Assembly: GCA_023405135.1 (NCBI GenBank)
Contig: JAEXYZ010000082.1
Coordinates: 1 to 5,377 of the forward strand
Reading direction: 5' to 3'
Source of the DNA: Bacillota bacterium
GTDB taxonomy: Bacteria > Bacillota > Bacilli > Bacillales_A > Planococcaceae
DNA length: 5,377 nucleotides
Shown: positions 1 to 5,026 of the stretch, piece after piece
Numbering within the stretch: position 1 is the first letter of the stretch
How the letters are laid out: every line of letters begins with the position of its first letter
Notes under the pieces: model-generated
Database searches by the model: none
Told to the model about the DNA's origin: nothing
The model's input: only the letters and a program-made list of their open reading frames with translations
Translations under genes and position numbers: made by a program

Positions 1-1
1 T

Positions 2-118
2 TTACAGGCGATAGTTACAGGGTTACTCATGCCCTTTCAAGACAACTATGATTTAATGGAAGGCTGGCTGGCAATTATCTGCACTTTTTATTGCATTATT
101 GTGTATTTTTCTCTTGCA
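2..118 (+). other. Hydrophobic coding-like segment fused to the endonuclease remnant; enters from the left edge
   Basis: The reading frame starting at base 2 is open from the window edge and runs without a stop into the Sau3AI-like fragment that follows. The translated stretch includes GLLMPFQDNYDLMEG and then a strongly hydrophobic run (WLAIICTFYCIIVYFSLA) that could form one membrane segment. Nothing in it resembles a Sau3AI/MutH N-terminus, which should carry a KGxxG motif and a D...ExK catalytic core. The first in-frame ATG is at 29, with no convincing Shine-Dalgarno sequence before it, so the frame probably starts upstream of the window. I do not recognise the protein. The most economical reading is that a deletion or insertion joined an unrelated membrane-protein gene to the truncated endonuclease at about base 118. 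Confidence 0.35.
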
Positions 119-1223
119 AAATACAATTGGTCTGCAAAAGAGCGTATTTCTTTAACACAAATAAATTTTAACGACATTATTAACGAACAATTCGAACTTA
201 GTAGGGTTATTTCTAAAAATAGGAAAATTCTATTTATTTGGTATGAGTACAAAAAAATAACAACTTAGAAGACTTTGTAATACATGATTTTCAGTTGTAT
301 CGCCTTACACCTGTAGAAGCGATTATTAAAAATGACTTTAATATTATTAAGCAAAAAGTAGTTGATGGCTTAGCACATGAATTGTCTGAGGGTGATAGTG
401 TTATTTTAGGAGCTGCACGTAAAGGAGCTAAAGATCAAATACAAAGCCAACCTTTTTCTGATTTACCAGCTAAAACACGGGCTTTTTCACTCAAAAACTC
501 TTTTATTAAAGGAGTTTTACGTGAACACCGTAAAAATCATACCGTAATATCTACTCAAGAATTAACACCTGAAGATTGGATTTGGAATCGCATAAAGCCT
601 TATATAGGTATGACTCAACTTGATATATTAAGTAAATTTAGACCAAAATATAAAAATGCTAAATCCGCACCTGGTAGCATAGGTAATATGATTAATAAGG
701 ATTTATTAGGAAATGAAGAAGACTTTCTAAAAAACGAGATTTTCAGTAAGTTGTCTTATGTAATTAAAAGCATTCCGATTTATCAAGATTTTACCCCTAT
801 AGAAAAAGGAACATTTAAAACTTTAAATAAAAGTGATTTTGAAACTGAGTGGGATGATTCTGATTGGAAAATATTTTTTGAGGAGAGCACACTATTATAT
901 ATAGGATATTTAGGCGAGGATAAAAACAATACAGAAATACCCCATGGAAATCGAAAATTATCTTGTTTATTTAAAGTTACTTTTACTCCTGAGGAAGTTT
1001 TGGTAAAACCTACAAAATGATACAAGAGGCTATTAAAAATGATGATAAAAGTTTGTTACCAACAGCTACGAAATTTCCAAATTTACCACTAGTAATCTCT
1101 ACCAAAGACCAAGGTGGAGACTCTTGTTATGATATGTTTTTAGATGGTCAAAATAAAGCGTGTTTTATGTTTAATAAAAATTTTTTAAAGAAAAAGTTTG
1201 AAAAAAGTTTAGTTAAGCCTTAA
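119..1223 (+). pseudogene. Decayed Sau3AI/MutH-family type II restriction endonuclease (N-terminus lost, two frameshifts)
   Basis: Three consecutive frames together spell the later four-fifths of a Sau3AI-family endonuclease. Frame 2 (119 to about 257) gives KYNWSAKERISL, matching the SSKERLVLN element of the intact enzyme at 2678-4063. Frame 1 (about 256 to 1001) gives RKGAKDQIQSQPFS, KTRAFSLKNSF and the C-terminal-domain stretch WDDSDWKIFFEESTLLYIGY. Frame 3 (about 1002 to 1223) gives the family C-terminus, ending FLDGQNKACFMFNKNFL. The first shift lies at the A7 run 251-257; eight A would restore YKKNNNLEDF. The second lies at the T4 run 998-1001; five T would restore EEVFGKTYKM. Residues equivalent to about 1-85 of the intact enzyme, including the catalytic Asp, Glu and Lys, are missing, so it cannot cut DNA even with the frame repaired. 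Similarity to the intact copy is motif-level only. Sequencing error could explain the frameshifts but not the missing N-terminus. Confidence 0.85.
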
Positions 1224-1224
1224 T

Positions 1225-1251
1225 AAAAAACCGCATTTCTGCGGTTTTTTT
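1225..1251. terminator. Bidirectional intrinsic terminator between convergent genes
   Basis: A6 followed by CCGCA, loop TTTC, TGCGG and T7. The stem is extended by A-T pairs on both sides, so each strand reads a GC hairpin followed by a U tract. It starts one base after the last stop of the endonuclease remnant (1221-1223) and ends two bases before the methyltransferase stop (1254-1256, minus strand), so it serves both converging units. Confidence 0.88.
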
Positions 1252-1253
1252 AA

Positions 1254-2510
1254 TTAAATAAATAATTCAATTTGATTAACGTAGACTGTCTCTTGTTTGT
1301 CAATCTCCATAATGGTTTTACCCATTTTAGCAATTAAATCAACAACAAGTGCATTTCCCATACAAAAGTATCTCATTCTATCAGGCATTCCTGCTGTCCA
1401 GTTATCATCGAACGAATTTAAACGTTCACATTCTAACGGCGTTAAAAATCGTTTACGTCCATTTACTTCAACAATGTGAGTACTACGATTCACAGTTCCT
1501 TCACTTGTTAACATTGTACGTCCTGGTCCATCTAACTCATCTGTTGGCGACATACCACCTTCAGAGAAAATGTATTTATGACCATTTGCTGATGTTCTTT
1601 CTATTTTCTTCGGCCCTCGTAAATATGCAAATTTCTCCACTGCAGATTCAGATAAGTAATACTTCTCTTCTACTTCCGATTCATCTAAAAGGATATCTTT
1701 TAGTGGAATAAACTTTTCATTTAACACTTCTGTATGAGCAGTTAATATATTATTTCCAATCATAATACCTGCTGTATGAAAACCAAATGAAAATTCATCA
1801 GATATTTGTAGGATATCCCGAGGTAATAGAACGGTACTTAATCTATCTTTATATGGCTCTCGTTTAACAGGAAATGTTTTTGCAAAGAATCCTTCCTTAA
1901 ATACAATTTCATCCGGTGAAAAACTAGACTGACGACTTGCTAAATCCAAATGATCTTTATACGCAAAGATAAATACTCTTCTACGTTTTTGAGCAGCACC
2001 ATATTCTGCTGCATTGATAACACGCCACTCAACTATGTAATTCAAATCACGGAATGTAGCAAGCATAATAGCAAAATCACGTCCACGCTGTTTTGAGGGT
2101 GATTTTAATAGTCGATCAACATTTTCGAGTAATACATACTTCGGATGTGAATTTTCTAATACACGTTTAATTTCCCAGAATAGAACACCTTTTTTACCTT
2201 CTAACCCCTTCTCGCCAGATAAAGAACGAGCTACTGAGTAGTCTTGGCAAGGAAATCCTCCGACTAACAAATCTATTTCTAAATTAGCAAAATGTTCATT
2301 TGGAACAGTGGATATATCTTTGTTACTAAATTCGTCAACTCCTGTCTCAAAATGACTTGCATAACATTCATATGCATGTTGTACTTTACGCGATGGCTCC
2401 CATTGGTTAGCCCAGACTGTTTTGAAAACATCTTTGTTCGCTCGTTCCAAACCTAATCGAAATCCGCCAACACCTGCAAATAGCTCGACTACATTTAGTG
2501 TCTCACTCAT
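1254..2510 (-). CDS. DNA (cytosine-5)-methyltransferase of a Sau3AI-type restriction-modification system
   Basis: A complete 418-residue C5-cytosine methyltransferase, which transfers a methyl group from S-adenosylmethionine to a cytosine in the recognition site and so protects host DNA from the partner endonuclease. Family motifs appear in order: motif I FAGVGGFRLGLE (residues 11-22, SAM binding), motif IV GGFPCQ with catalytic Cys88, motif VI ENV (129-131), motif VIII QKRRR (174-178), a variable target-recognition region of roughly 200-320, motif IX RFLTPLECERLNSF (354-367) and motif X MGNAL (384-388). Length is close to that of M.Sau3AI (about 410 residues). The ATG at 2510 has AAAGGA nine bases upstream. 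It has no N-terminal helix-turn-helix extension of the kind that lets some m5C methyltransferases repress their own promoter, and no separate controller gene is visible. Divergent from the intact endonuclease (2678-4063). GATC as the target, giving GAT-m5C, is inferred from the endonuclease family. Confidence 0.95.
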   Translation of the reverse strand: MSETLNVVELFAGVGGFRLGLERANKDVFKTVWANQWEPSRKVQHAYECYASHFETGVDEFSNKDISTVPNEHFANLEIDLLVGGFPCQDYSVARSLSGEKGLEGKKGVLFWEIKRVLENSHPKYVLLENVDRLLKSPSKQRGRDFAIMLATFRDLNYIVEWRVINAAEYGAAQKRRRVFIFAYKDHLDLASRQSSFSPDEIVFKEGFFAKTFPVKREPYKDRLSTVLLPRDILQISDEFSFGFHTAGIMIGNNILTAHTEVLNEKFIPLKDILLDESEVEEKYYLSESAVEKFAYLRGPKKIERTSANGHKYIFSEGGMSPTDELDGPGRTMLTSEGTVNRSTHIVEVNGRKRFLTPLECERLNSFDDNWTAGMPDRMRYFCMGNALVVDLIAKMGKTIMEIDKQETVYVNQIELFI

Positions 2511-2519
2511 AAGCGAACA

Positions 2520-2525
2520 TCCTTT
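2520..2525 (-). promoter_or_regulatory. Ribosome binding site of the methyltransferase
   Basis: AAAGGA on the minus strand, nine bases before the ATG at 2510-2508. It fixes the start: there is no other in-frame ATG nearby with a Shine-Dalgarno sequence. Confidence 0.8.
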
Positions 2526-2539
2526 CTGTTTTTAACTTA

Positions 2540-2568
2540 ATTATAAACAAATTTAATCAATCAATGAA
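2540..2568 (-). promoter_or_regulatory. Candidate promoter of the methyltransferase
   Basis: The minus strand has a perfect -10 TATAAT (2540-2545) with TTCATT 17 bases upstream (2563-2568). The -35 matches TTGACA at only three of six positions, so the promoter rests on the -10 and the spacing. Transcription would start near 2533 and give a leader of about 22 bases containing the AAAGGA site. Confidence 0.5.
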
Positions 2569-2572
2569 GTTA

Positions 2573-2608
2573 TAAGTATAAAATTTAATAAAATACTGAT
2601 TAAGTATA
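2573..2608. repeat. Direct repeat TAAGTATA between the divergent promoters
   Basis: Identical octamers TAAGTATA at 2573-2580 and 2601-2608, 28 bp apart start to start, lie between the two divergent promoters. They could be a protein-binding pair, but the surrounding DNA is so A+T rich that chance is a serious alternative. Confidence 0.3.
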
Positions 2609-2619
2609 TAATGATTTCC

Positions 2620-2649
2620 CTGACAAATGAATGGTAATTTATGTATAAT
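2620..2649 (+). promoter_or_regulatory. Promoter of the intact endonuclease
   Basis: CTGACA (2620-2625, five of six matches to TTGACA), an 18-base spacer, and a perfect TATAAT (2644-2649). Initiation would fall near 2656, about 22 bases before the ATG at 2678. An upstream in-frame ATG at 2627 lies inside the promoter spacer, which argues against using it as the start codon. Confidence 0.75.
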
Positions 2650-2664
2650 AAGAATAATAGGATT

Positions 2665-2670
2665 GGGAGG
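2665..2670 (+). promoter_or_regulatory. Ribosome binding site deciding the endonuclease start
   Basis: GGGAGG seven bases before ATG 2678. It selects a 461-residue protein over the 478-residue version starting at 2627, whose extra 17 residues have no Shine-Dalgarno sequence and overlap the promoter. Confidence 0.85.
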
Positions 2671-2677
2671 TAATGAA

Positions 2678-4063
2678 ATGTTTGTTTATAACAAAGATAT
2701 ATCAGAAGAGGAATTACTTTCTTATGCAGAACAATTAGAAGGTAAAAAGTTAAAAGATATCGGTGATTTAAATGAAGTAAACAAATGGCTTTCAAAAAGT
2801 AAAAATAAAGGTGCGATTGGAAATGCGATTCAAGTTGTTTATTTTGGCATTCCAGCAAACTCCATTAAAGAAGCTGATTTCAACTATCATAATCTCGAAC
2901 TAAAGGTAACTCCTATTAAAAAGAATAAAAACAAAACATACTCATCAAAAGAGCGTTTAGTTTTAAATATGATAAATTATGAAACGGATTATGTTTTTGA
3001 ATTTGAAAATAGTCCCTTAATGAAAAAGTCACAACATATATTATTAATTTTCTATTTGCATGAAGAAAATGTTGATGTGCTTGATTATAAAATACTAAAA
3101 GCAATAAAATTCACAATACCTCAAGAAGACCTACCTACAATACGTGAAGATTATTATACTATAATCGACAAAATAAAAGCAGGTAAAGCGCATCAAATTT
3201 CTGAAAGTGATACAACTTACTTAGCAGCTTGTACAAAAGGCGCTGGTAATGGTAAAGACGAGCGAAAACAACCATTCTCTAAAGAATTAGCTAAACAACG
3301 AGCATTTTCATTTAAACAAAAGTACATGACAGTTTACTTTAATTCAATATTTAGTGAACAATCGATGGAAAAACTGAATATGCCTGAAAATATGTCATTC
3401 AGTTCTTATATAAATAATATTCTTTCCTCTTATATTGACTTAAAAACTACTGAAATTGAAGAAAAGCTAGGTTATAAACCTACCTATAACATATCAATAG
3501 ATAAAGCGTATCTACCAAGGTTGGTATCCAAAATTTTTGGTATTGATGGTACAAAGCTTGAAAATATTGAACAGTTCCAAAAAGGTAATGTGAAATTCAA
3601 AACAATTCGATTGCGACAAAAAGCAAAAGACAATCAAGATATGTCATGGCCAAATATTGATTTCCATGAAATTTATAGTACGGATTTCGAAGATTCAACA
3701 TGGTATGAGTGGTTTGCGGAAACGAAATATTTGTTTGTTGTTTTTGAAGATACTGATGAAGGAACTATTCTAAGAAAGCAAATTTTATGGAATGCACCAC
3801 CAGATATGTTGGAAGCCCTCGAAACATTATATAACCATATTAAGTGGCAACTCCACAATGATGATATTGTAGTTGAAATCACAACAAACTCCAGAGGACA
3901 AGAAGTATGGAATAATAACTTACCTGGAAAAGGTTTTGTCCCCTACTTCCAAATTCGCCCTAAAGGGAATAAAGGATCGGAATTCACTACCCTGCCGGAT
4001 GGAAGGAAGTTTAAGAAGCAGTGTTTATTTTTGAATAAGGAATATTTAAAATCGATTTTATAA
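2678..4063 (+). CDS. Sau3AI/MutH-family type II restriction endonuclease (probably GATC-specific)
   Basis: A complete 461-residue protein; Sau3AI itself is close to 490. The N-terminal MutH-like nuclease domain shows KGAIG (44-48), then Asp67 in EADF and Glu74-x-Lys76 in LELKVTP. These are the D...ExK residues that bind metal and cleave DNA in MutH and Sau3AI. The family elements SSKERLVLN (89-97), TKGAGNGKDERKQPFS (186-201) and KQRAFSFKQKYMT (206-218) follow. The C-terminal domain, a second MutH-like fold without catalytic residues that serves DNA binding in Sau3AI, carries DFEDSTWYEWF (336-346) and LPDGRKFKKQCLFLNKEYL (439-457). By family it cuts before the G of GATC unless the cytosine is methylated, so the divergent methyltransferase is its protector. 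One oddity: where MutH has the active-site Glu of its KGWVGQLLE motif, this protein has Gln52 (KGAIGNAIQ). The frame is intact and the promoter and ribosome binding site look good, so expression is likely. Cleavage specificity is not readable from sequence. Confidence 0.92.
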   Translation: MFVYNKDISEEELLSYAEQLEGKKLKDIGDLNEVNKWLSKSKNKGAIGNAIQVVYFGIPANSIKEADFNYHNLELKVTPIKKNKNKTYSSKERLVLNMINYETDYVFEFENSPLMKKSQHILLIFYLHEENVDVLDYKILKAIKFTIPQEDLPTIREDYYTIIDKIKAGKAHQISESDTTYLAACTKGAGNGKDERKQPFSKELAKQRAFSFKQKYMTVYFNSIFSEQSMEKLNMPENMSFSSYINNILSSYIDLKTTEIEEKLGYKPTYNISIDKAYLPRLVSKIFGIDGTKLENIEQFQKGNVKFKTIRLRQKAKDNQDMSWPNIDFHEIYSTDFEDSTWYEWFAETKYLFVVFEDTDEGTILRKQILWNAPPDMLEALETLYNHIKWQLHNDDIVVEITTNSRGQEVWNNNLPGKGFVPYFQIRPKGNKGSEFTTLPDGRKFKKQCLFLNKEYLKSIL

Positions 4064-4071
4064 AATTAAAA

Positions 4072-4103
4072 ACTGGAGATAATCAAAAGACATTATCTCC
4101 AGT
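4072..4103 (+). terminator. Hairpin terminator downstream of the endonuclease
   Basis: A perfect 12-bp inverted repeat, ACTGGAGATAAT and ATTATCTCCAGT, around the 8-base loop CAAAAGAC, starting nine bases after the endonuclease stop. The following tract (ATAATATATTTTTA) is only loosely T rich, so termination may be less efficient than at the other terminators here. Confidence 0.65.
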
Positions 4104-4407
4104 ATAATATATTTTTACACTTTAGTTCTCGATAATCTCTTTTGTCTATTTATCCCTTTCTCTACTAAACTTTCAGAATTAGGCTATTTGCAACTCCCTA
4201 TATTTTTAACTATTTAATTACACACTAAAATCAACTTTTCATAAATACTCCTCCATGAATCATCTAATTTCACAGTAAAAACTTCCATTGAAATCCTCTC
4301 GCTCCAACTTGATTTAATTGATAATAAAGAACAAATCTTAGAAACAGCTAGGCAATATGCTTAATCTTCAAATAATTAATGAATGTTTATAAATAGCATG
4401 TTTTATT
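4104..4407. other. Gene-poor stretch with short open fragments
   Basis: No gene of normal size or RNA gene is recognisable. On the minus strand a short open run ends at the stop 4115-4117 with residues SESLVEKGINRQKRLSRTKV, without a start codon. On the plus strand a run ending DNKEQILETARQYA stops at about 4362 and has no ATG. Both have a protein-like composition and may be remnants of genes, but neither can be assigned to a family by eye. Confidence 0.4.
4214..4288 (-). CDS. Possible 24-residue peptide, unassigned
   Basis: ATG at 4288 on the minus strand, preceded by GAGAGG six bases upstream, opens a frame beginning MEVFTVKLDDSWRSIYEK and ending LILVCN before TAA. The Shine-Dalgarno sequence is the only positive sign. 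No promoter is clear, and the peptide matches no family I know. It lies in decayed DNA and may be the start of a truncated gene. Confidence 0.2.
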   Translation of the reverse strand: MEVFTVKLDDSWRSIYEKLILVCN

Positions 4408-4437
4408 GCTACTAGTTTTTTGACTAGTGGCTTTTTT
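4408..4437 (+). terminator. Orphan intrinsic terminator
   Basis: GCTACTAGT, loop TTTTTG, ACTAGTGGC, then six T (4432-4437); nine pairs including one T-G wobble. It is a textbook plus-strand terminator, but no plus-strand gene ends just before it. The nearest upstream open fragment stops about 46 bases earlier. It suggests a lost gene or a small transcript from 4104-4407. Confidence 0.75.
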
Positions 4438-4448
4438 ATATTTTGGAA

Positions 4449-4673
4449 TTACACCATATTTAAAATAGAATGATATTTCTTAACATGTTTTGTCTTTTCC
4501 TCGAAGTCTACCGAAATCGTGTCTGAGGTAAAGGATGCCACATTGTTGTTGTAGTAGTTTATAGTTTTGTCATTATGAAATTGTTCTGTCAAATGGATCA
4601 TTCCTTGTTCGTAAATTTCTATATCAATTAATTCATTAAAATTTCTAATCTCCCTTTTAAATTGGGAAAATAG
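4449..4673 (-). pseudogene. C-terminal remnant of an unrecognised protein
   Basis: The minus strand is open for 74 codons from just inside a TAA at 4676-4674 to the stop 4451-4449. The product reads convincingly as protein: FKREIRNFNELIDIEIYEQG, then MIHLTEQFHNDKTINYYN, then SFTSDTISVDFEEKTKHVKK and a final YHSILNMV. The only ATG in frame is at 4601, which would leave 50 residues, and it has no good ribosome binding site. The frame begins abruptly after a stop with no start signal, which fits a gene that has lost its N-terminal part. I do not recognise the family. The ending in TKHVKKYHSIL looks like a true C-terminus. Confidence 0.5.
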
Positions 4674-4686
4674 TTAACTTTGTCTA

Positions 4687-4708
4687 GTCTATAATTAGTA
4701 GAATAGAC
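4687..4708. repeat. Inverted repeat upstream of the toxin promoter
   Basis: GTCTAT (4687-4692) and ATAGAC (4703-4708) flank a 10-base spacer. An overlapping pair TGTCTA (4681-4686) and TAGACA (4704-4709) can form as well, because GTCTA occurs twice in tandem on the left. It ends just upstream of the toxin promoter and could be an operator; no regulator gene is nearby. Confidence 0.3.
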
Positions 4709-4712
4709 AGGA

Positions 4713-4740
4713 TTTAAAGAGCGAACGTATGTGCTATAAT
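4713..4740 (+). promoter_or_regulatory. Promoter of the toxin mRNA
   Basis: The extended -10 TGCTATAAT (4732-4740) is perfect. The -35 TTTAAA (4713-4718) is 16 bases upstream and matches four of six. Strong extended -10 elements can work with a poor -35. Transcription would begin near 4747, giving an mRNA of about 255 bases ending at the terminator 4969-5004. Confidence 0.7.
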
Positions 4741-4758
4741 TTATTTGTAATAGTTTGG

Positions 4759-4772
4759 TAACTCAAGGGTGG
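4759..4772 (+). promoter_or_regulatory. Leader segment complementary to the toxin 3' UTR
   Basis: TAACTCAAGGGTGG in the 5' leader pairs with CCATCCTTGAGTTA at 4890-4903 just after the toxin stop codon: 14 continuous pairs, one of them G-U. The antisense RNA therefore carries nearly the same sequence as this leader (13 of 14 bases). Such 5'-3' pairing is a known device for holding type I toxin mRNAs untranslated; that role here is inferred. Confidence 0.6.
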
Positions 4773-4774
4773 TT

Positions 4775-4803
4775 GGCTTACTCCCAGGAAAGGGGGTGAG
4801 GCC
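4775..4803 (+). promoter_or_regulatory. Hairpin hiding the toxin ribosome binding site
   Basis: GGCTTACTCCC (4775-4785) pairs with GGGGGTGAGGCC (4792-4803) around the loop AGGAAA, giving 11 pairs with two wobbles and one bulged G (4798). The right arm is the Shine-Dalgarno region (AGGGGGTGAGG), and the stem ends one base before the ATG at 4805. Burying the ribosome binding site is typical of type I toxin mRNAs, where translation must be delayed until the antisense RNA can act. Confidence 0.7.
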
Positions 4804-4804
4804 T

Positions 4805-4888
4805 ATGACAGTGTTTGAGGCATTGATGTTTGCAGTTTCTTTCGCAACATTGATTGTATCAATACTCATGTCACAAAATAAAAAATAA
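4805..4888 (+). CDS. Small hydrophobic holin-like toxin of a type I toxin-antitoxin system
   Basis: A 27-residue peptide starting MTVFEALMFAVSFATLIVS and ending in SQNKK. The opening MTxFEALM, a single membrane-spanning segment at about residues 6-22 and a short basic tail are the hallmarks of the 'putative holin-like toxin' group found in Bacillus and relatives, the broad class of TxpA and BsrG. Such peptides insert in the cytoplasmic membrane and stop growth when made freely. The ribosome binding site (4791-4800) is very strong but lies in a hairpin. The stop codon TAA is also the first three bases of the antisense-terminator stem. The gene has its own extended -10 promoter and its own terminator at 4969-5004. 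The peptide is at the short end of the group, and toxicity is inferred from family and layout. Confidence 0.82.
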   Translation: MTVFEALMFAVSFATLIVSILMSQNKK

Positions 4889-4953
4889 CCCATCCTTGAG
4901 TTAGCGGCTCAGATGGGTTACTTAACCTAAAGGGCCAATCCCCCTTGAAGGGA
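4876..4953 (-). ncRNA. Antisense antitoxin RNA covering the toxin 3' UTR
   Basis: On the minus strand a perfect -10 TATAAT (4960-4965) precedes a GC-rich start near 4953. The RNA would run about 78 bases through a hairpin made of TAACCCATC (4886-4894) and GATGGGTTA (4912-4920), with an inner TGAG/CTCA step, then into a T6-A-T4 tract (4885 down to 4875). Read from this strand, that is a good intrinsic terminator. The RNA is fully complementary to the toxin mRNA from the stop codon onward, the layout of RatA on txpA and SR4 on bsrG, whose antisense RNAs promote decay of or block the toxin mRNA. The internal promoter has no good -35; a second promoter further right (5027-5055) would make a longer RNA of about 145 bases with the same 3' end. 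Confidence 0.65.
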
Positions 4954-4959
4954 CCGACT

Positions 4960-4965
4960 ATTATA
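4960..4965 (-). promoter_or_regulatory. Internal -10 for the antisense RNA
   Basis: TATAAT on the minus strand. The -35 region 16-18 bases upstream has no useful match to TTGACA. The element is kept in the downstream copy as TATAGT (5157-5162), so it sits in a conserved part of the repeat. Confidence 0.45.
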
Positions 4966-4968
4966 CTT

Positions 4969-5004
4969 GACTGCTTGATGCTCAAACATCAGGTAGTCTT
5001 TTTT
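4969..5004 (+). terminator. Intrinsic terminator of the toxin mRNA
   Basis: GACTGCTTGATG (4969-4980), loop CTCAAA, CATCAGGTAGTC (4987-4998) and six T. The 12-bp stem contains two G-U pairs. It sets the 3' end of the toxin transcript at about 5004. Confidence 0.85.
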
Positions 5005-5026
5005 AAATTACGTTTTTATTACCTTT

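Noticed and set aside
251..257. Programmed ribosomal -1 frameshift site at the A7 run
   Set aside because: The zero-frame context TAC AAA AAA lacks a full slippery heptamer, no downstream stimulatory structure is evident, and the gene is also N-truncated and shifted a second time, so decay is the simpler reading.
783..1025. Minus-strand open frame of 80 codons
   Set aside because: It is antisense to the endonuclease remnant, whose plus-strand reading shows clear family motifs; no ribosome binding site.
1297..1711. Plus-strand open frames inside the methyltransferase
   Set aside because: They are shadows of the minus-strand methyltransferase, which has all expected motifs in its own frame.
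2627..2677. Upstream start giving a 478-residue endonuclease
   Set aside because: The ATG sits in the spacer of the promoter and has no ribosome binding site; GGGAGG at 2665-2670 supports ATG 2678.
2553..2858. Minus-strand open frame of 101 codons over the start of the endonuclease
   Set aside because: Leucine/isoleucine-rich reading of AT-rich DNA that overlaps the divergent promoters and the well-supported endonuclease N-terminus.
2916..3104. Minus-strand open frame of 62 codons
   Set aside because: Lies inside the intact endonuclease gene, with no Shine-Dalgarno sequence and no recognisable protein.
3673..3882. Minus-strand open frame of 69 codons
   Set aside because: Antisense shadow of the endonuclease C-terminal domain.
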